Source of the DNA: UBA7236 sp035439505
Lineage (GTDB): Bacteria > Bacteroidota > Bacteroidia > Chitinophagales > BACL12
Assembly (NCBI GenBank): GCA_035439505.1
Contig: DAORKJ010000010.1
Location: 4,895 to 68,894 of the forward strand
DNA length: 64,000 nucleotides
Direction of reading: 5' to 3'
Shown here: positions 9,343-17,159 of the stretch, one piece after another
How the letters are laid out: each line of letters starts with the position of its first letter
Position numbering within the stretch: the stretch's first letter is position 1
Program-made: the position numbers and the translations under genes
Notes under the pieces: generated by a model
The model's input: only the letters and a program-made list of their open reading frames with translations
The model's database searches: none
Told to the model about the DNA's origin: nothing

Positions 9343-10056
9343 TTATTGTAGTAACCGCTTATACATTTGTATTACATTTTCTATTCCATAATATAACGCA
9401 TCGCTAACTATAGCATGACCGATAGATACTTCATCAATATGTAATAATGATTGTTTGAAGAATTGTAAATTTTGCAGGCTCAAATCATGGCCCGCATTTA
9501 TTCCCAGTCCAATTTCATAAGCCGCCTTAGCTGCATCTGCGTAAAGTGCAACAGCGGAGTGTTTATCTTTAAAATAATGTTCCGCATAAGGGCCGGTATA
9601 AAATTCAATGCGATTAGTGCCTGTTAATTTTGCTTCGTGTACCTGATGTATTTCCGGATTTAAAAATATTGATACACGAACACCATAGCTTTGAATTTCG
9701 TGCACAACATCTATTAAAAATTGTTTATTCGCCATAACATCCCATCCTGTATTCGAAGTAATAACATTAGGTGGATCAGGCACCAGTGTTGCCTGTGCAG
9801 GTTTAATCGTACGAATTATTTCCATAAATCTGGCATCCGGATAACCTTCGATATTAAATTCAGTTTTAACTACCGGAGCTAAATCATATACATCTTTTAG
9901 TGTAATATGTCTTTCATCCGGGCGGGGATGAACGGTAATACCATCTGCACCAAAACGTTCACAATCTTTTGCAAACTGAACTACATTTGGCACGTTACCA
10001 CCTCTTGCGTTGCGAAGTGTGGCAATTTTATTGATATTGACAGATAATTTTGTCAT
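9343..10056 (-). CDS. pdxJ: Pyridoxine 5'-phosphate synthase
   Basis: Cytoplasmic TIM-barrel enzyme that condenses 1-deoxy-D-xylulose 5-phosphate with 3-amino-2-oxopropyl phosphate, the last ring-forming step of the DXP-dependent vitamin B6 pathway. The 237 residues are full length for PdxJ. Family signatures include the start LSVNINKIATLRNARGG, ADGITVHPRPDERHI, the middle VTSNTGWDV, the loop RVSIFLNPE and the end EVSIGHAIVSDAL. ATG at 10056 is the only sensible start. It lies downstream of ahcY on the same strand, with a probable terminator between, so it likely has its own promoter. Confidence 0.96.
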   Translation of the reverse strand: MTKLSVNINKIATLRNARGGNVPNVVQFAKDCERFGADGITVHPRPDERHITLKDVYDLAPVVKTEFNIEGYPDARFMEIIRTIKPAQATLVPDPPNVITSNTGWDVMANKQFLIDVVHEIQSYGVRVSIFLNPEIHQVHEAKLTGTNRIEFYTGPYAEHYFKDKHSAVALYADAAKAAYEIGLGINAGHDLSLQNLQFFKQSLLHIDEVSIGHAIVSDALYYGIENVIQMYKRLLQ

Positions 10057-10170
10057 TGTTGTTTAATATTGAATTACAAAGAAACAAAACCTTTTTAACC
10101 TGCAAGACAAATATTGCTCATTTACCAAATTGTCGACAATAATAATCCTATAAATCCCGGTTTCAGGAAT

Positions 10171-10203
10171 AAAAAAAAGGAGCAACATTTCTGTCACCCC
10201 TTT
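10171..10203 (-). terminator. Terminator of ahcY
   Basis: On the minus strand an 11-bp stem with three G-U pairs (AAAGGGGTGAC / GTTGCTCCTTT) and a 6-nt loop is followed by eight T. It starts about 20 bases after the ahcY stop. Confidence 0.65.
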
Positions 10204-10223
10204 TGAAAGCAAGATTAAAAAAA

Positions 10224-11348
10224 TTAATAGCGGTAATATTCNNNNNNNNNNNNNNNNNNNNNNNNNNNNNNNNNNNNNNNNNNNNNNNNNNNNNNNNNNN
10301 NNNNNNNNNNNNNNNNNNNNNNNNNNNNNNNNNNNNNNNNNGTATATTTATCAACCTGAGGTTTGATTTCGTCTTTTGTATGACCAAAATTATTGTTTAA
10401 CCATGCAACATCAATTTCATCATCGAAGTGGCCTATGTTACAAACAATAGCATTGTGTTTCATATTTTCAAAATGGCGTCCTGTAATAATATCACAGTTA
10501 CCGGTAGCTGTAACAATAATATCAGCTTCTTTAACGGCATCGTCCATTTTTTTCACTTCATAACCATCCATTGCAGCCTGTAATGCACAAATTGGGTCAA
10601 TTTCAGTGATTAAAACACGCGCACCTGAACCACGTAATGATTGTGCAGAGCCTTTACCAACATCGCCATACCCGGCAACAACAGCCACTTTTCCGGCCAT
10701 CATAATATCAGTTGCGCGACGAATAGCATCCACTAATGATTCTTTACAACCATATTTATTATCAAATTTTGATTTGGTTACAGAGTCGTTTACGTTAATG
10801 GCAGGAACAGGTAAAGTGCCTTTCACAACGCGATCGTATAATCTGTGAACACCGGTGGTTGTTTCTTCAGAAATACCTTTAAGGTGTTTTACCATTTCAG
10901 GATATTTATCTAAAACCAGGTTGGTAAGATCACCACCATCGTCAAGAATCATGTTTAATGGTTCATTATTTTCACCGAAGAACAAAGTTTGTTCTATACA
11001 CCAGTCATATTCTTCTAAAGTTTCACCTTTCCAGGCATAAACAGGAATTCCGGCAGCGGCAATAGCAGCAGCAGCATGGTCCTGAGTAGAGAAGATATTA
11101 CATGAACTCCATTGTACATCAGCACCTAATTCTTTAAGTGTTTCTATAAGCACCGCTGTTTGGATAGTCATGTGCAGACAACCCGCAATACGAGCGCCTT
11201 TAAGCGGTTTTGAGTTGCCATATTCCTCGCGGAGGCTCATTAGCCCCGGCATTTCGGCTTCTGCCAGTTTAATTTCTTTGCGACCCCATGCAGCTAAGGT
11301 TATGTCCTTAACTTTGTATGGTAGTTTTTTGTCTGTTGCTACGTTCAT
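10224..11348 (-). CDS. ahcY: Adenosylhomocysteinase, interrupted by an assembly gap
   Basis: Cytoplasmic NAD-dependent enzyme that hydrolyses S-adenosylhomocysteine to adenosine and homocysteine, keeping methyltransferases active. The N-terminal part is typical (ITLAAWGRKEIKLAEAEMPG), as are HMTIQTAVLIETL, the Rossmann NAD motif GYGDVGKGSAQ, and VCNIGHFDDEID. The C-terminus is the characteristic ...YYRY. Start chosen at ATG 11348: the 27 codons upstream do not resemble the family, and a promoter lies in them. The 100-N run falls after KPQVDKY, where known family members have about 100 residues before the terminal Tyr-Arg-Tyr. The true gap is therefore nearer 300 bases, and the open frame through the N run is accidental. 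Confidence 0.95.
   Translation of the reverse strand: MNVATDKKLPYKVKDITLAAWGRKEIKLAEAEMPGLMSLREEYGNSKPLKGARIAGCLHMTIQTAVLIETLKELGADVQWSSCNIFSTQDHAAAAIAAAGIPVYAWKGETLEEYDWCIEQTLFFGENNEPLNMILDDGGDLTNLVLDKYPEMVKHLKGISEETTTGVHRLYDRVVKGTLPVPAINVNDSVTKSKFDNKYGCKESLVDAIRRATDIMMAGKVAVVAGYGDVGKGSAQSLRGSGARVLITEIDPICALQAAMDGYEVKKMDDAVKEADIIVTATGNCDIITGRHFENMKHNAIVCNIGHFDDEIDVAWLNNNFGHTKDEIKPQVDKYXXXXXXXXXXXXXXXXXXXXXXXXXXXXXXXXXXEYYRY
10242..10341. other. Assembly gap (100 N) inside ahcY
   Basis: Exactly 100 N, a placeholder length. The flanks do not repeat each other, so real sequence is missing here (the C-terminal dinucleotide-binding and lid part of ahcY). Confidence 0.98.
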
Positions 11349-11386
11349 TATGTTGTTTTTAATGATTACTGATTTGAACTTAGATG

Positions 11387-11417
11387 CAAAGGTAAAAAAT
11401 TGCTTTCCCTTTGGCAA
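11387..11417 (-). promoter_or_regulatory. Promoter of ahcY
   Basis: On the minus strand a -33 TTG (11415-11417) and a -7 box TACCTTTG (11387-11394) are separated by 20 nt, matching the Bacteroidota TTG-N17-23-TAnnTTTG pattern. Transcription would begin about 30 bases before the ATG at 11348, which supports that start over the longer open frame. Confidence 0.7.
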
Positions 11418-11497
11418 TGATTGAACCATTTATAGTAGATGTTGGTTCATGGAATAACATACATTTTTATAGAATAGGTTAAAATCTATCAATCACG

Positions 11498-11505
11498 TAA
11501 CTTTG
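11498..11505 (+). promoter_or_regulatory. -7 box of the bacilliredoxin gene
   Basis: TAACTTTG matches TAnnTTTG and ends 21 bases before the ATG at 11527. No perfect -33 TTG lies at the right distance (TTA is the nearest). Confidence 0.5.
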
Positions 11506-11526
11506 TAACTTAAAATAGCAGAAACT

Positions 11527-11955
11527 ATGTATCCAAAAGAACTGGTACAACCAATGAAAGAAGAGCTTACCAAGGTGGGCTTCGAGGACTTAACTACGCC
11601 TGAAATGGTTCAAGAAACAATTAAAGGCACAGAAGGAACTCTATTACTCGTTATCAACTCTGTTTGCGGATGTGCAGCAGGTAATGCCCGTCCGGGTGTT
11701 CGCCTTTCGCTAAGCAATGAAAATAAACCTGATAGGTTAGCGACAGTGTTTGCCGGGTTTGATCTTGATGCGGTTGCAGAAGCACGTAAATTAACGCTCC
11801 CCTACCCTCCAAGTTCACCTAGTATTGCACTTTTCAAAAGTGGCAAATTGGTATATTTTATTGAACGCCACCAAATTGAAGGTCGCAATGCGATGATGAT
11901 TGCCAATGATTTAGCAAATGCCTACAATAAATATTGTGGCGTAGAAGCAAATTAA
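11527..11955 (+). CDS. BrxA/BrxB-family bacilliredoxin
   Basis: A 142-residue cytoplasmic thioredoxin-fold protein of the YphP/YqiW (bacilliredoxin) family. The redox motif CGC lies in NSVCGCAAGNARPG, the family signature; other conserved parts are RLATVFAGFDLDAVAEAR, the PYPPSSPSIALFK segment containing the cis-Pro, and FIERHQIEGR. In Bacillus these proteins remove bacillithiol from mixed disulfides. Whether this organism makes bacillithiol cannot be seen here. The gene stands alone, with its own -7 box and a strong terminator. Confidence 0.93.
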   Translation: MYPKELVQPMKEELTKVGFEDLTTPEMVQETIKGTEGTLLLVINSVCGCAAGNARPGVRLSLSNENKPDRLATVFAGFDLDAVAEARKLTLPYPPSSPSIALFKSGKLVYFIERHQIEGRNAMMIANDLANAYNKYCGVEAN

Positions 11956-11977
11956 TATTTTTCAAAATTATAACATG

Positions 11978-12003
11978 AAACCCTGTCTTCGGACGGGGTT
12001 TTA
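11978..12003 (+). terminator. Terminator of the bacilliredoxin gene
   Basis: A 10-bp stem (AAACCCTGTC / GACGGGGTTT, one G-U pair) closed by the stable tetraloop TTCG, followed by T-rich sequence. Confidence 0.85.
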
Positions 12004-12240
12004 TCATTTTAATATATTACAGATAGGTATTTTAATTCACAAATGCCAAAACCACTATTTGTAACAAATTCCAACAAGTTCAAAATCAGATAAATACATC
12101 GGCTAAATAAAAACTCATTTACCGATAATAATACATTCATCAATCGAATATGTTGGATATATCCGTAAATTACTAGTCCCCGGAATAATTGTCAATATGC
12201 GTTACTTTAATTATTTGCCATAAATAGATGTTGTAATAAT

Positions 12241-12301
12241 TACAACTATAAGTGATAATTGAACAATTAGCTTTTTTTGACAATATCACTTATAGGTTGT
12301 A
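12241..12301. promoter_or_regulatory. Long dyad upstream of the AraC-type gene
   Basis: A 17-bp inverted repeat (TACAACTATAAGTGATA at 12241-12257; TATCACTTATAGGTTGTA at 12284-12301, one bulged G) around a 26-nt spacer that itself holds AATTGAACAATT. It ends 24 bases before the regulator's ATG. It has no T-run after it, so it looks like an operator or an mRNA leader structure, not a terminator. It is the only clear structure in the gene-free stretch 12004-12325, where I see no other coding or RNA signal. Confidence 0.5.
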
Positions 12302-12325
12302 AATTACATCTCAAAATCCTGTTAA

Positions 12326-12886
12326 ATGAAGATTTACGTAAAAAATATGGCGTGTGAAAGTTGCAAGGTTGTTGTTAAAGAAGCACTTGAAGAATTAGAT
12401 ATCAAGCCCGTAAAAGTAGAATTAGGTGAAATCGAAACCAAAGAAGAAATCTCGGATGAAGACAAGCTGAAATTGAACAAAAAAATTAAAAAAGTTGGGT
12501 TAGAATTATTGGAAAAAAAACAGGGTGTTTTAGTCGAAAAAATCAGGCAGGTAATTATCGATTATGTATATAATACCGAAGAAAAACCCACCATGAAATT
12601 TTCAGCACTATTAAGTAAAGAGTTAAATCACAGTTATACCTATCTCGCTAACTTTTTCAGTGAAGTTGAAGCAACCACTATTGAGCAGTATATGATTGGA
12701 CTTAAAATTGAGCGTATCAAAGAACTTATTATTTTCGGCGAACACACCTTATCCGAAATCGCCTATATGCTGCATTATAGCAGCGTGGCACACCTTTCTG
12801 CACAGTTTAAAAAAACTACAGGGCTAACACCAACACATTTTAAAAAATTAAAAGAAAAACGCAGGATTGCTATTCAGAATATATAA
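12326..12886 (+). CDS. AraC-type regulator with HMA-like CxxC N-terminus
   Basis: A 186-residue cytoplasmic DNA-binding protein. The start MKIYVKNMACESCKVVVKEA resembles a heavy-metal-associated (HMA) domain with Cys-x-x-Cys (C10, C13), the copper or silver site in that fold. The following 40 residues are highly charged. The C-terminal 100 residues are an AraC/XylS helix-turn-helix pair: HTLSEIAYMLHYSSVAHLSA then FKKTTGLTPTHFKKLK. This architecture, much shorter than ordinary AraC proteins, occurs in Bacteroidota near metal-resistance genes. No metal transporter is in view; the next bases downstream are an N gap directly after the stop. The long dyad upstream may be its autoregulatory site. 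Metal sensing is inference from the CxxC. Confidence 0.85.
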   Translation: MKIYVKNMACESCKVVVKEALEELDIKPVKVELGEIETKEEISDEDKLKLNKKIKKVGLELLEKKQGVLVEKIRQVIIDYVYNTEEKPTMKFSALLSKELNHSYTYLANFFSEVEATTIEQYMIGLKIERIKELIIFGEHTLSEIAYMLHYSSVAHLSAQFKKTTGLTPTHFKKLKEKRRIAIQNI

Positions 12887-12986
12887 NNNNNNNNNNNNNN
12901 NNNNNNNNNNNNNNNNNNNNNNNNNNNNNNNNNNNNNNNNNNNNNNNNNNNNNNNNNNNNNNNNNNNNNNNNNNNNNNNNNNNNNN
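12887..12986. other. Assembly gap (100 N)
   Basis: Exactly 100 N between the AraC-type regulator and a DinB-family gene. The flanks share no repeat, so an unknown amount of sequence, possibly including a target of the regulator, is missing. Confidence 0.98.
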
Positions 12987-13018
12987 AAATTTAATATATT
13001 CGTTCGAATTTTTCAGCT

Positions 13019-13489
13019 ATGCAACTCAACCAATATCTCACCGACACGTTTTTATTTAACGACAAAGCCAATAAAATGGTACTCGAAAAGATGCAACAAA
13101 TGGCAGATCCGAGTGAGTGTATCAAACATTTTAGTCACCTGATTAATTGTCAGTTTAAGTGGATGGATCGTATTCGAATTTACCCTGCAACATCAACACT
13201 CGACTGGTGGAATCCTGTTTACCCGATGGACGAATTAGCGTCATATTGGGACAAAAGTTTACAACCATGGCTCGATTTGCTTGCAGAAAAATCGGAAGCT
13301 GAGTTATTGGAAAATGTAGTTTGGATTGGTGTTGGCAATAAACCCTATACATCGCCGCTAAAAGACCTGGCATTACAATTAAATTATCATAGCATACATC
13401 ACAGAGCGCAAATGCAATTATTCATCCGGCAACAAGGGTTAACCCCTGATTTTGTGGATTATATCGGCACCATTTATAAACCAATTTAA
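13019..13489 (+). CDS. DinB/YfiT-superfamily putative metalloenzyme
   Basis: A 156-residue four-helix-bundle protein. The DinB-type metal triad is visible: a first His in IKHFSHLINCQFKWM and two more in LNYHSIHHRAQMQLF. This soluble family includes bacillithiol and mycothiol transferases and many proteins of unknown substrate. The neighbours do not indicate a substrate, but the bacilliredoxin 1 kb upstream is worth noting. The region just upstream of the start is lost in an N gap. One of four DinB-like genes in this window. Confidence 0.8.
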   Translation: MQLNQYLTDTFLFNDKANKMVLEKMQQMADPSECIKHFSHLINCQFKWMDRIRIYPATSTLDWWNPVYPMDELASYWDKSLQPWLDLLAEKSEAELLENVVWIGVGNKPYTSPLKDLALQLNYHSIHHRAQMQLFIRQQGLTPDFVDYIGTIYKPI

Positions 13490-13526
13490 AAGGTTGCCAA
13501 CTGCGTTAAGAATAGAATACATTATT

Positions 13527-15737
13527 TTAATACTTGATAAACGGATAATTGATTAATGTTTCGCCGGATTTGATTTTTAATAAATAAGTCCCTGCGGCAA
13601 CATTTTTAAGGTCGATTACAATCCCATTTGCGGTGGTACTGATTTTTGTTTCAATATATTTTCCTTCTACCGTAAACAATGCTGTTTCATTAATTACTAC
13701 ATTATTGTTTGACTCGACTTGAATAAAATCAGTAGCCGGGTTTGGGAAAATGGTAATTCCATCCAAACCCATATCTACAATTGAAACATTGGCCTGAAAC
13801 ATTTCATCTGAGTTGCCAATGCAGCCATAATATTTATTTACAGTAAGTGAAACAAGATAATCGCCGGCACTGCTAAATGTATGTATTGGGTTTTCTTCAG
13901 TTGATTGTGTGCCATCTCCAAAATTCCAGAGGTAATCAGCATTAGTAGTAAACGGAGTGAAAGCGTATGTAAGCGCTCCTAAACTAGTTGAAGTAAAAGA
14001 GGCATCCGATGCAGGCACAAAATCTGCGGCCAAAGTAATATCCATCCAATTTAATCGCGCATCAATAAAGTCGCGCAATTCCGTTACAAAATATTCAGGG
14101 TCACCTACACCTAGTTCCTGCCATTTCAAAAAATTACGAGCTGCAGCATCTCCAATATATGCATCAACGGAATCGATGAATGCAGTAATATTTTCGTCGG
14201 TTAAAATATGTTGACGCACATCGTTATATCGGCAATACACTTCATTTCTCCATTCTTCATCATCTTGCAAACGACTCCACCAAAATGGAAAAGGCCATGC
14301 AGGATGTGTATTTTCCCAAACCCATCCGCTCACATCCCAAGGTGCAAAAGCACGGTCATAATCCCATGCCGGTCCGATATTTATTTCACCGTTTTTGTCT
14401 TTATGTAAAAAGGTGCTTCTGCCATAACTATCATAGTTCGCACTAAATTCATTCGTAATTAAAAAATCAACAAAAGATTTTACCGAAATAAAATTGCGAT
14501 ATCCGCTTGCTTCATCTAAAAATTCATCGCCATACAATGCATCTTCAAAGCTATCGACATAAGCCACAATATAATCGAGTTGTTCCGGTTGAATTTCTTC
14601 CACTCGGGGATACACCATTTTATACGCAACTGGTAAACCGCATGACGCATAATTAATTGGCAGGTAATCACTTTCCCAATCGTTGGGTGTATAATTTTCG
14701 TTGATTTCAAAAATATATCCACCGGTTAATTCTTCGCCGGAAATATCTTCAGGATTTAATTGGGCAATGTCCACTCTGTTTTCATCGCGTTTAATTTTTT
14801 CCGTAAGGGAATAAACACCTTTATATTCGCCGTTAACCATTACTTCACAATATTTAGTGCGTGGAGCGTATCGTCCCATTTTGCGATACATTTCGTAGGT
14901 GATGGCGTTTTTCATTAATGAGTAATCCAAATATTCTGCTTTTAAAATAAAATCGTTTTCGGAAGGTAAGCCTAATAATACAGTGTCGTATTCTAAACCG
15001 GCATCATCAACAATATCGAAGTCATAATTTTTTTTGGGATAATAAGGACCGGAGAAGCCCTGCAATTCCACTAATATTTTTCCTTCAAAAGCATAATTCG
15101 TATCGGATGGAATATTGGTAGCGCCAATACCACCATCTATAATATAAAAACTAGCTTCGGTTTTAGGCTCATTCATAATTGCACCCAAGGTATTTATTTT
15201 TACGATAGGTAAATTAGAACTATAAAAAGGAAAAGGAATTGCCGGATTATCACCAAAAGTGATGGACCAGTCGATCATAAATCCAGCGTCGGCAAAAGCC
15301 CATGTATCATATACATACAATTTCCAAATACCATTCGGATTTTGCCCGTTATTTACAGCACCCATGTCACCAATAGGTTTCCATTCGCCCGTAAAAGGGC
15401 CAACGCCATCTGATATAAAATTATCTGCGAAGCTATTAAAACACGTATTTTCAAAATTGACTGCAGCCCAACCCACACCGCTCACCAATACAAAAGAACT
15501 GCCATCAGGTGCTATTAATAAAACATCGATATCGCTGTCCCAGGTATGATTGATATTAAAACAAACGGATTCTAAACCAAAATCGCCATCTATAGTGGAA
15601 GGTAAACCGGACACGTTCATTTCAAACATAATGGAAGTGCCATCATCGGGGATATCGGTATTTTCTAACTGATAAAAACTTTGAGCAAACGATATGGCAG
15701 TAATTATTACTAAAAAGAAGGTAAGTGTGTAGCGCAT
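13527..15737 (-). CDS. CotH-kinase-family secreted protein with proprotein-convertase P, PKD and T9SS domains
   Basis: A 736-residue exported protein. After the signal peptide (MRYTLTFFLVIITAISFA) comes a proprotein convertase P-like beta-sandwich (about 30-165, with WDSDIDVLLIAPDGSS and GIWKLYVYDTW). A CotH kinase-like domain follows (about 175-600: GRYAPRTKYCEVMVNGEYKG, GGYIFEINE and GPAWDYDRAF, the last holding the DxD-like metal/catalytic region). Then come a PKD domain (YLWNFGDGTQSTEENPIHTF) and a T9SS type A sorting domain starting ITIFPNPATDF. CotH proteins in spores are atypical protein kinases; here a surface role is expected but unknown. It is monocistronic. A second CotH gene lies at the far end of the window. 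Confidence 0.87.
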   Translation of the reverse strand: MRYTLTFFLVIITAISFAQSFYQLENTDIPDDGTSIMFEMNVSGLPSTIDGDFGLESVCFNINHTWDSDIDVLLIAPDGSSFVLVSGVGWAAVNFENTCFNSFADNFISDGVGPFTGEWKPIGDMGAVNNGQNPNGIWKLYVYDTWAFADAGFMIDWSITFGDNPAIPFPFYSSNLPIVKINTLGAIMNEPKTEASFYIIDGGIGATNIPSDTNYAFEGKILVELQGFSGPYYPKKNYDFDIVDDAGLEYDTVLLGLPSENDFILKAEYLDYSLMKNAITYEMYRKMGRYAPRTKYCEVMVNGEYKGVYSLTEKIKRDENRVDIAQLNPEDISGEELTGGYIFEINENYTPNDWESDYLPINYASCGLPVAYKMVYPRVEEIQPEQLDYIVAYVDSFEDALYGDEFLDEASGYRNFISVKSFVDFLITNEFSANYDSYGRSTFLHKDKNGEINIGPAWDYDRAFAPWDVSGWVWENTHPAWPFPFWWSRLQDDEEWRNEVYCRYNDVRQHILTDENITAFIDSVDAYIGDAAARNFLKWQELGVGDPEYFVTELRDFIDARLNWMDITLAADFVPASDASFTSTSLGALTYAFTPFTTNADYLWNFGDGTQSTEENPIHTFSSAGDYLVSLTVNKYYGCIGNSDEMFQANVSIVDMGLDGITIFPNPATDFIQVESNNNVVINETALFTVEGKYIETKISTTANGIVIDLKNVAAGTYLLKIKSGETLINYPFIKY

Positions 15738-15800
15738 GTTAATACGAGTACGTAAATTAAATAATTATTAAGGCTAAGTTAAGCGTCTTTTTAACAAACA

Positions 15801-15832
15801 AAAAACCCTGTCCGAAAACGAACAGGGTTTTG
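15801..15832 (-). terminator. Terminator of the RRM gene
   Basis: Hairpin AAACCCTGT / ACAGGGTTT extended by a CG/CG pair over one mismatch, with T-rich sequence after it on the minus strand, 20 bases past the RRM stop. Confidence 0.75.
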
Positions 15833-15851
15833 TATTATTTTGACTTAATAA

Positions 15852-16223
15852 TTACCAACGGTTGAAGTTTTTCTTGCCATAACCACCGCCATCGCGATCG
15901 TTATTGCGGCCACCACCGCCACCACCTTTGTTGAAGCCACCGCCTCCACCGCCACCGCGGTTGAAGTTATTGCGAGGACGTTCTTCACGAGGTCTAGCAA
16001 CTGATACGCCGATAACTTTTCCGTCTACTTCAGCTTCGTTTAACGCGTCGATAGCTTTTTGGCCATCTTCATCGTTCATTTCAACGAAACCAAATCCACG
16101 GCTACGGCCTGTAAATTTGTCCATAATAATTTTAGCTGAAGATACCTCACCGTACTCTTCAAACAACTGCCTTAAATCGGCGTCATTGAGTTTGAAACTC
16201 AATCCTGAAACGTAAATGTTCAT
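15852..16223 (-). CDS. RRM RNA-binding protein with glycine-rich tail
   Basis: A 123-residue cytoplasmic protein with one RNA recognition motif (residues 1-80). RNP2 is IYVSGL and RNP1 is RGFGFVEM, both with the aromatic residues that stack on RNA. A Gly/Arg/Asn-rich tail (about 85-123) contains runs of six and seven Gly, the layout of cyanobacterial Rbp and bacterial cold-induced RRM proteins. Probably a small RNA chaperone or mRNA-stability factor, often cold-induced; the sequence does not show its targets. It has its own promoter, a 5' leader of roughly 100 bases and a terminator, so it is expressed alone. Confidence 0.92.
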   Translation of the reverse strand: MNIYVSGLSFKLNDADLRQLFEEYGEVSSAKIIMDKFTGRSRGFGFVEMNDEDGQKAIDALNEAEVDGKVIGVSVARPREERPRNNFNRGGGGGGGFNKGGGGGGRNNDRDGGGYGKKNFNRW

Positions 16224-16330
16224 TTTTTTCTAATTTGTTAATAATAAAAGATAGGAGTTGCAAATGAATAAGTCCAAAAAACGGCGAGTAAAAAAACTGC
16301 AGCAATGAACAAACTAACGAAACTCTTTAT

Positions 16331-16358
16331 CAAAGATACAAAAATATCTGATACGCAA
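16331..16358 (-). promoter_or_regulatory. Promoter of the RRM gene
   Basis: Minus strand -33 TTG (16356-16358) and -7 box TATCTTTG (16331-16338), spacer 17 nt, fitting TTG-N17-23-TAnnTTTG. Transcription would start near 16325, giving a 5' leader of about 100 bases, long for this window and a possible place for cold or self regulation. Confidence 0.7.
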
Positions 16359-16370
16359 TTTTTTCGACAA

Positions 16371-17105
16371 CTATTTTTCGCATTCGTGACTTATGGACAA
16401 AACATAGTTGTTGATTACGTCGAGTTTTGGCGCCGCATTATCGCCTGAAAAGCCCTGAATATGGGAGTATTCCACCAATTCCTCATATTTTTTCAGCAAT
16501 GGATCTGCGATGGGAAAATAGCTCCAATGCCACTTTTCTTCATTGTAACCTTCGTGCCGACTTATGCCTTTCGAATCGTATGTTTGACAAAAACCATATT
16601 CGGCAGCATGGTCGGTAAGCCATTTATACACTTTTGCACCTGCTGCAGTGGCGAAATAACTATCTGAAGTGCTGTTGAGGTCAACTTCTGTACCCCAATG
16701 GTGACGGCTTGTTCCGGGCATTGCGCTGTATTGCATGATGAATTTTGCCAGGCTGGTATCGGCAGGGTAAGTTGCTTTATTTTTCTTCCATTTATCTTCC
16801 CAAATCCACTTTTGTTCTTCAAATGTTCGGGAAGCAGAGATAATTTTCAAATTAACACCTTCCTTTTTCGCTGCAGTATACATTTCAAAATATGCAGCAT
16901 AAACCTCATCCAATAAAAACATTTCACTCCTATAAGCCATATGAGCCGGAATTTCTACAAAATTTGTATCGGTGTAATAGTTATGTTTACCTACCAAAAA
17001 TTCAGGTGTCGACAATTTATTTATAGCAACCGGGCTGCTTACCGCATTTGTGGGCGCCGGCAAACAAAGTTGTAATTGAAAAAGTAATGTAAATAAGAAT
17101 TCCAT
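16371..17105 (-). CDS. M15-family D-alanyl-D-alanine carboxypeptidase (VanY type)
   Basis: A 244-residue exported zinc peptidase that trims the terminal D-Ala of peptidoglycan stems. The hydrophobic N-terminus (MEFLFTLLFQLQLCLPAPTNA) acts as a signal peptide. M15B motifs are present: SASRTFEEQ, the metal site SRHHWGTEVDL, and EEKWHWSYFP, with the catalytic Glu and last His ligand. Length is normal. It lies 54 bases after the di-heme oxidoreductase gene on the same strand and may be the last gene of that transcription unit; no terminator is visible between them. Confidence 0.9.
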   Translation of the reverse strand: MEFLFTLLFQLQLCLPAPTNAVSSPVAINKLSTPEFLVGKHNYYTDTNFVEIPAHMAYRSEMFLLDEVYAAYFEMYTAAKKEGVNLKIISASRTFEEQKWIWEDKWKKNKATYPADTSLAKFIMQYSAMPGTSRHHWGTEVDLNSTSDSYFATAAGAKVYKWLTDHAAEYGFCQTYDSKGISRHEGYNEEKWHWSYFPIADPLLKKYEELVEYSHIQGFSGDNAAPKLDVINNYVLSISHECEK

Positions 17106-17159
17106 TAGCTGTGGTCAGTCAACAAACAGAACGCAAATTAGTAATAAATATTGTTTTAT

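Noticed and set aside
12002..12325. A 16-codon open frame (near 12042) in the intergenic stretch
   Set aside because: Too short, AT-rich by-product sequence, no start signal.
15904..16215. Proline-rich open frame on the plus strand
   Set aside because: Complement of the Gly-rich tail of the RRM protein, with no promoter or family similarity.
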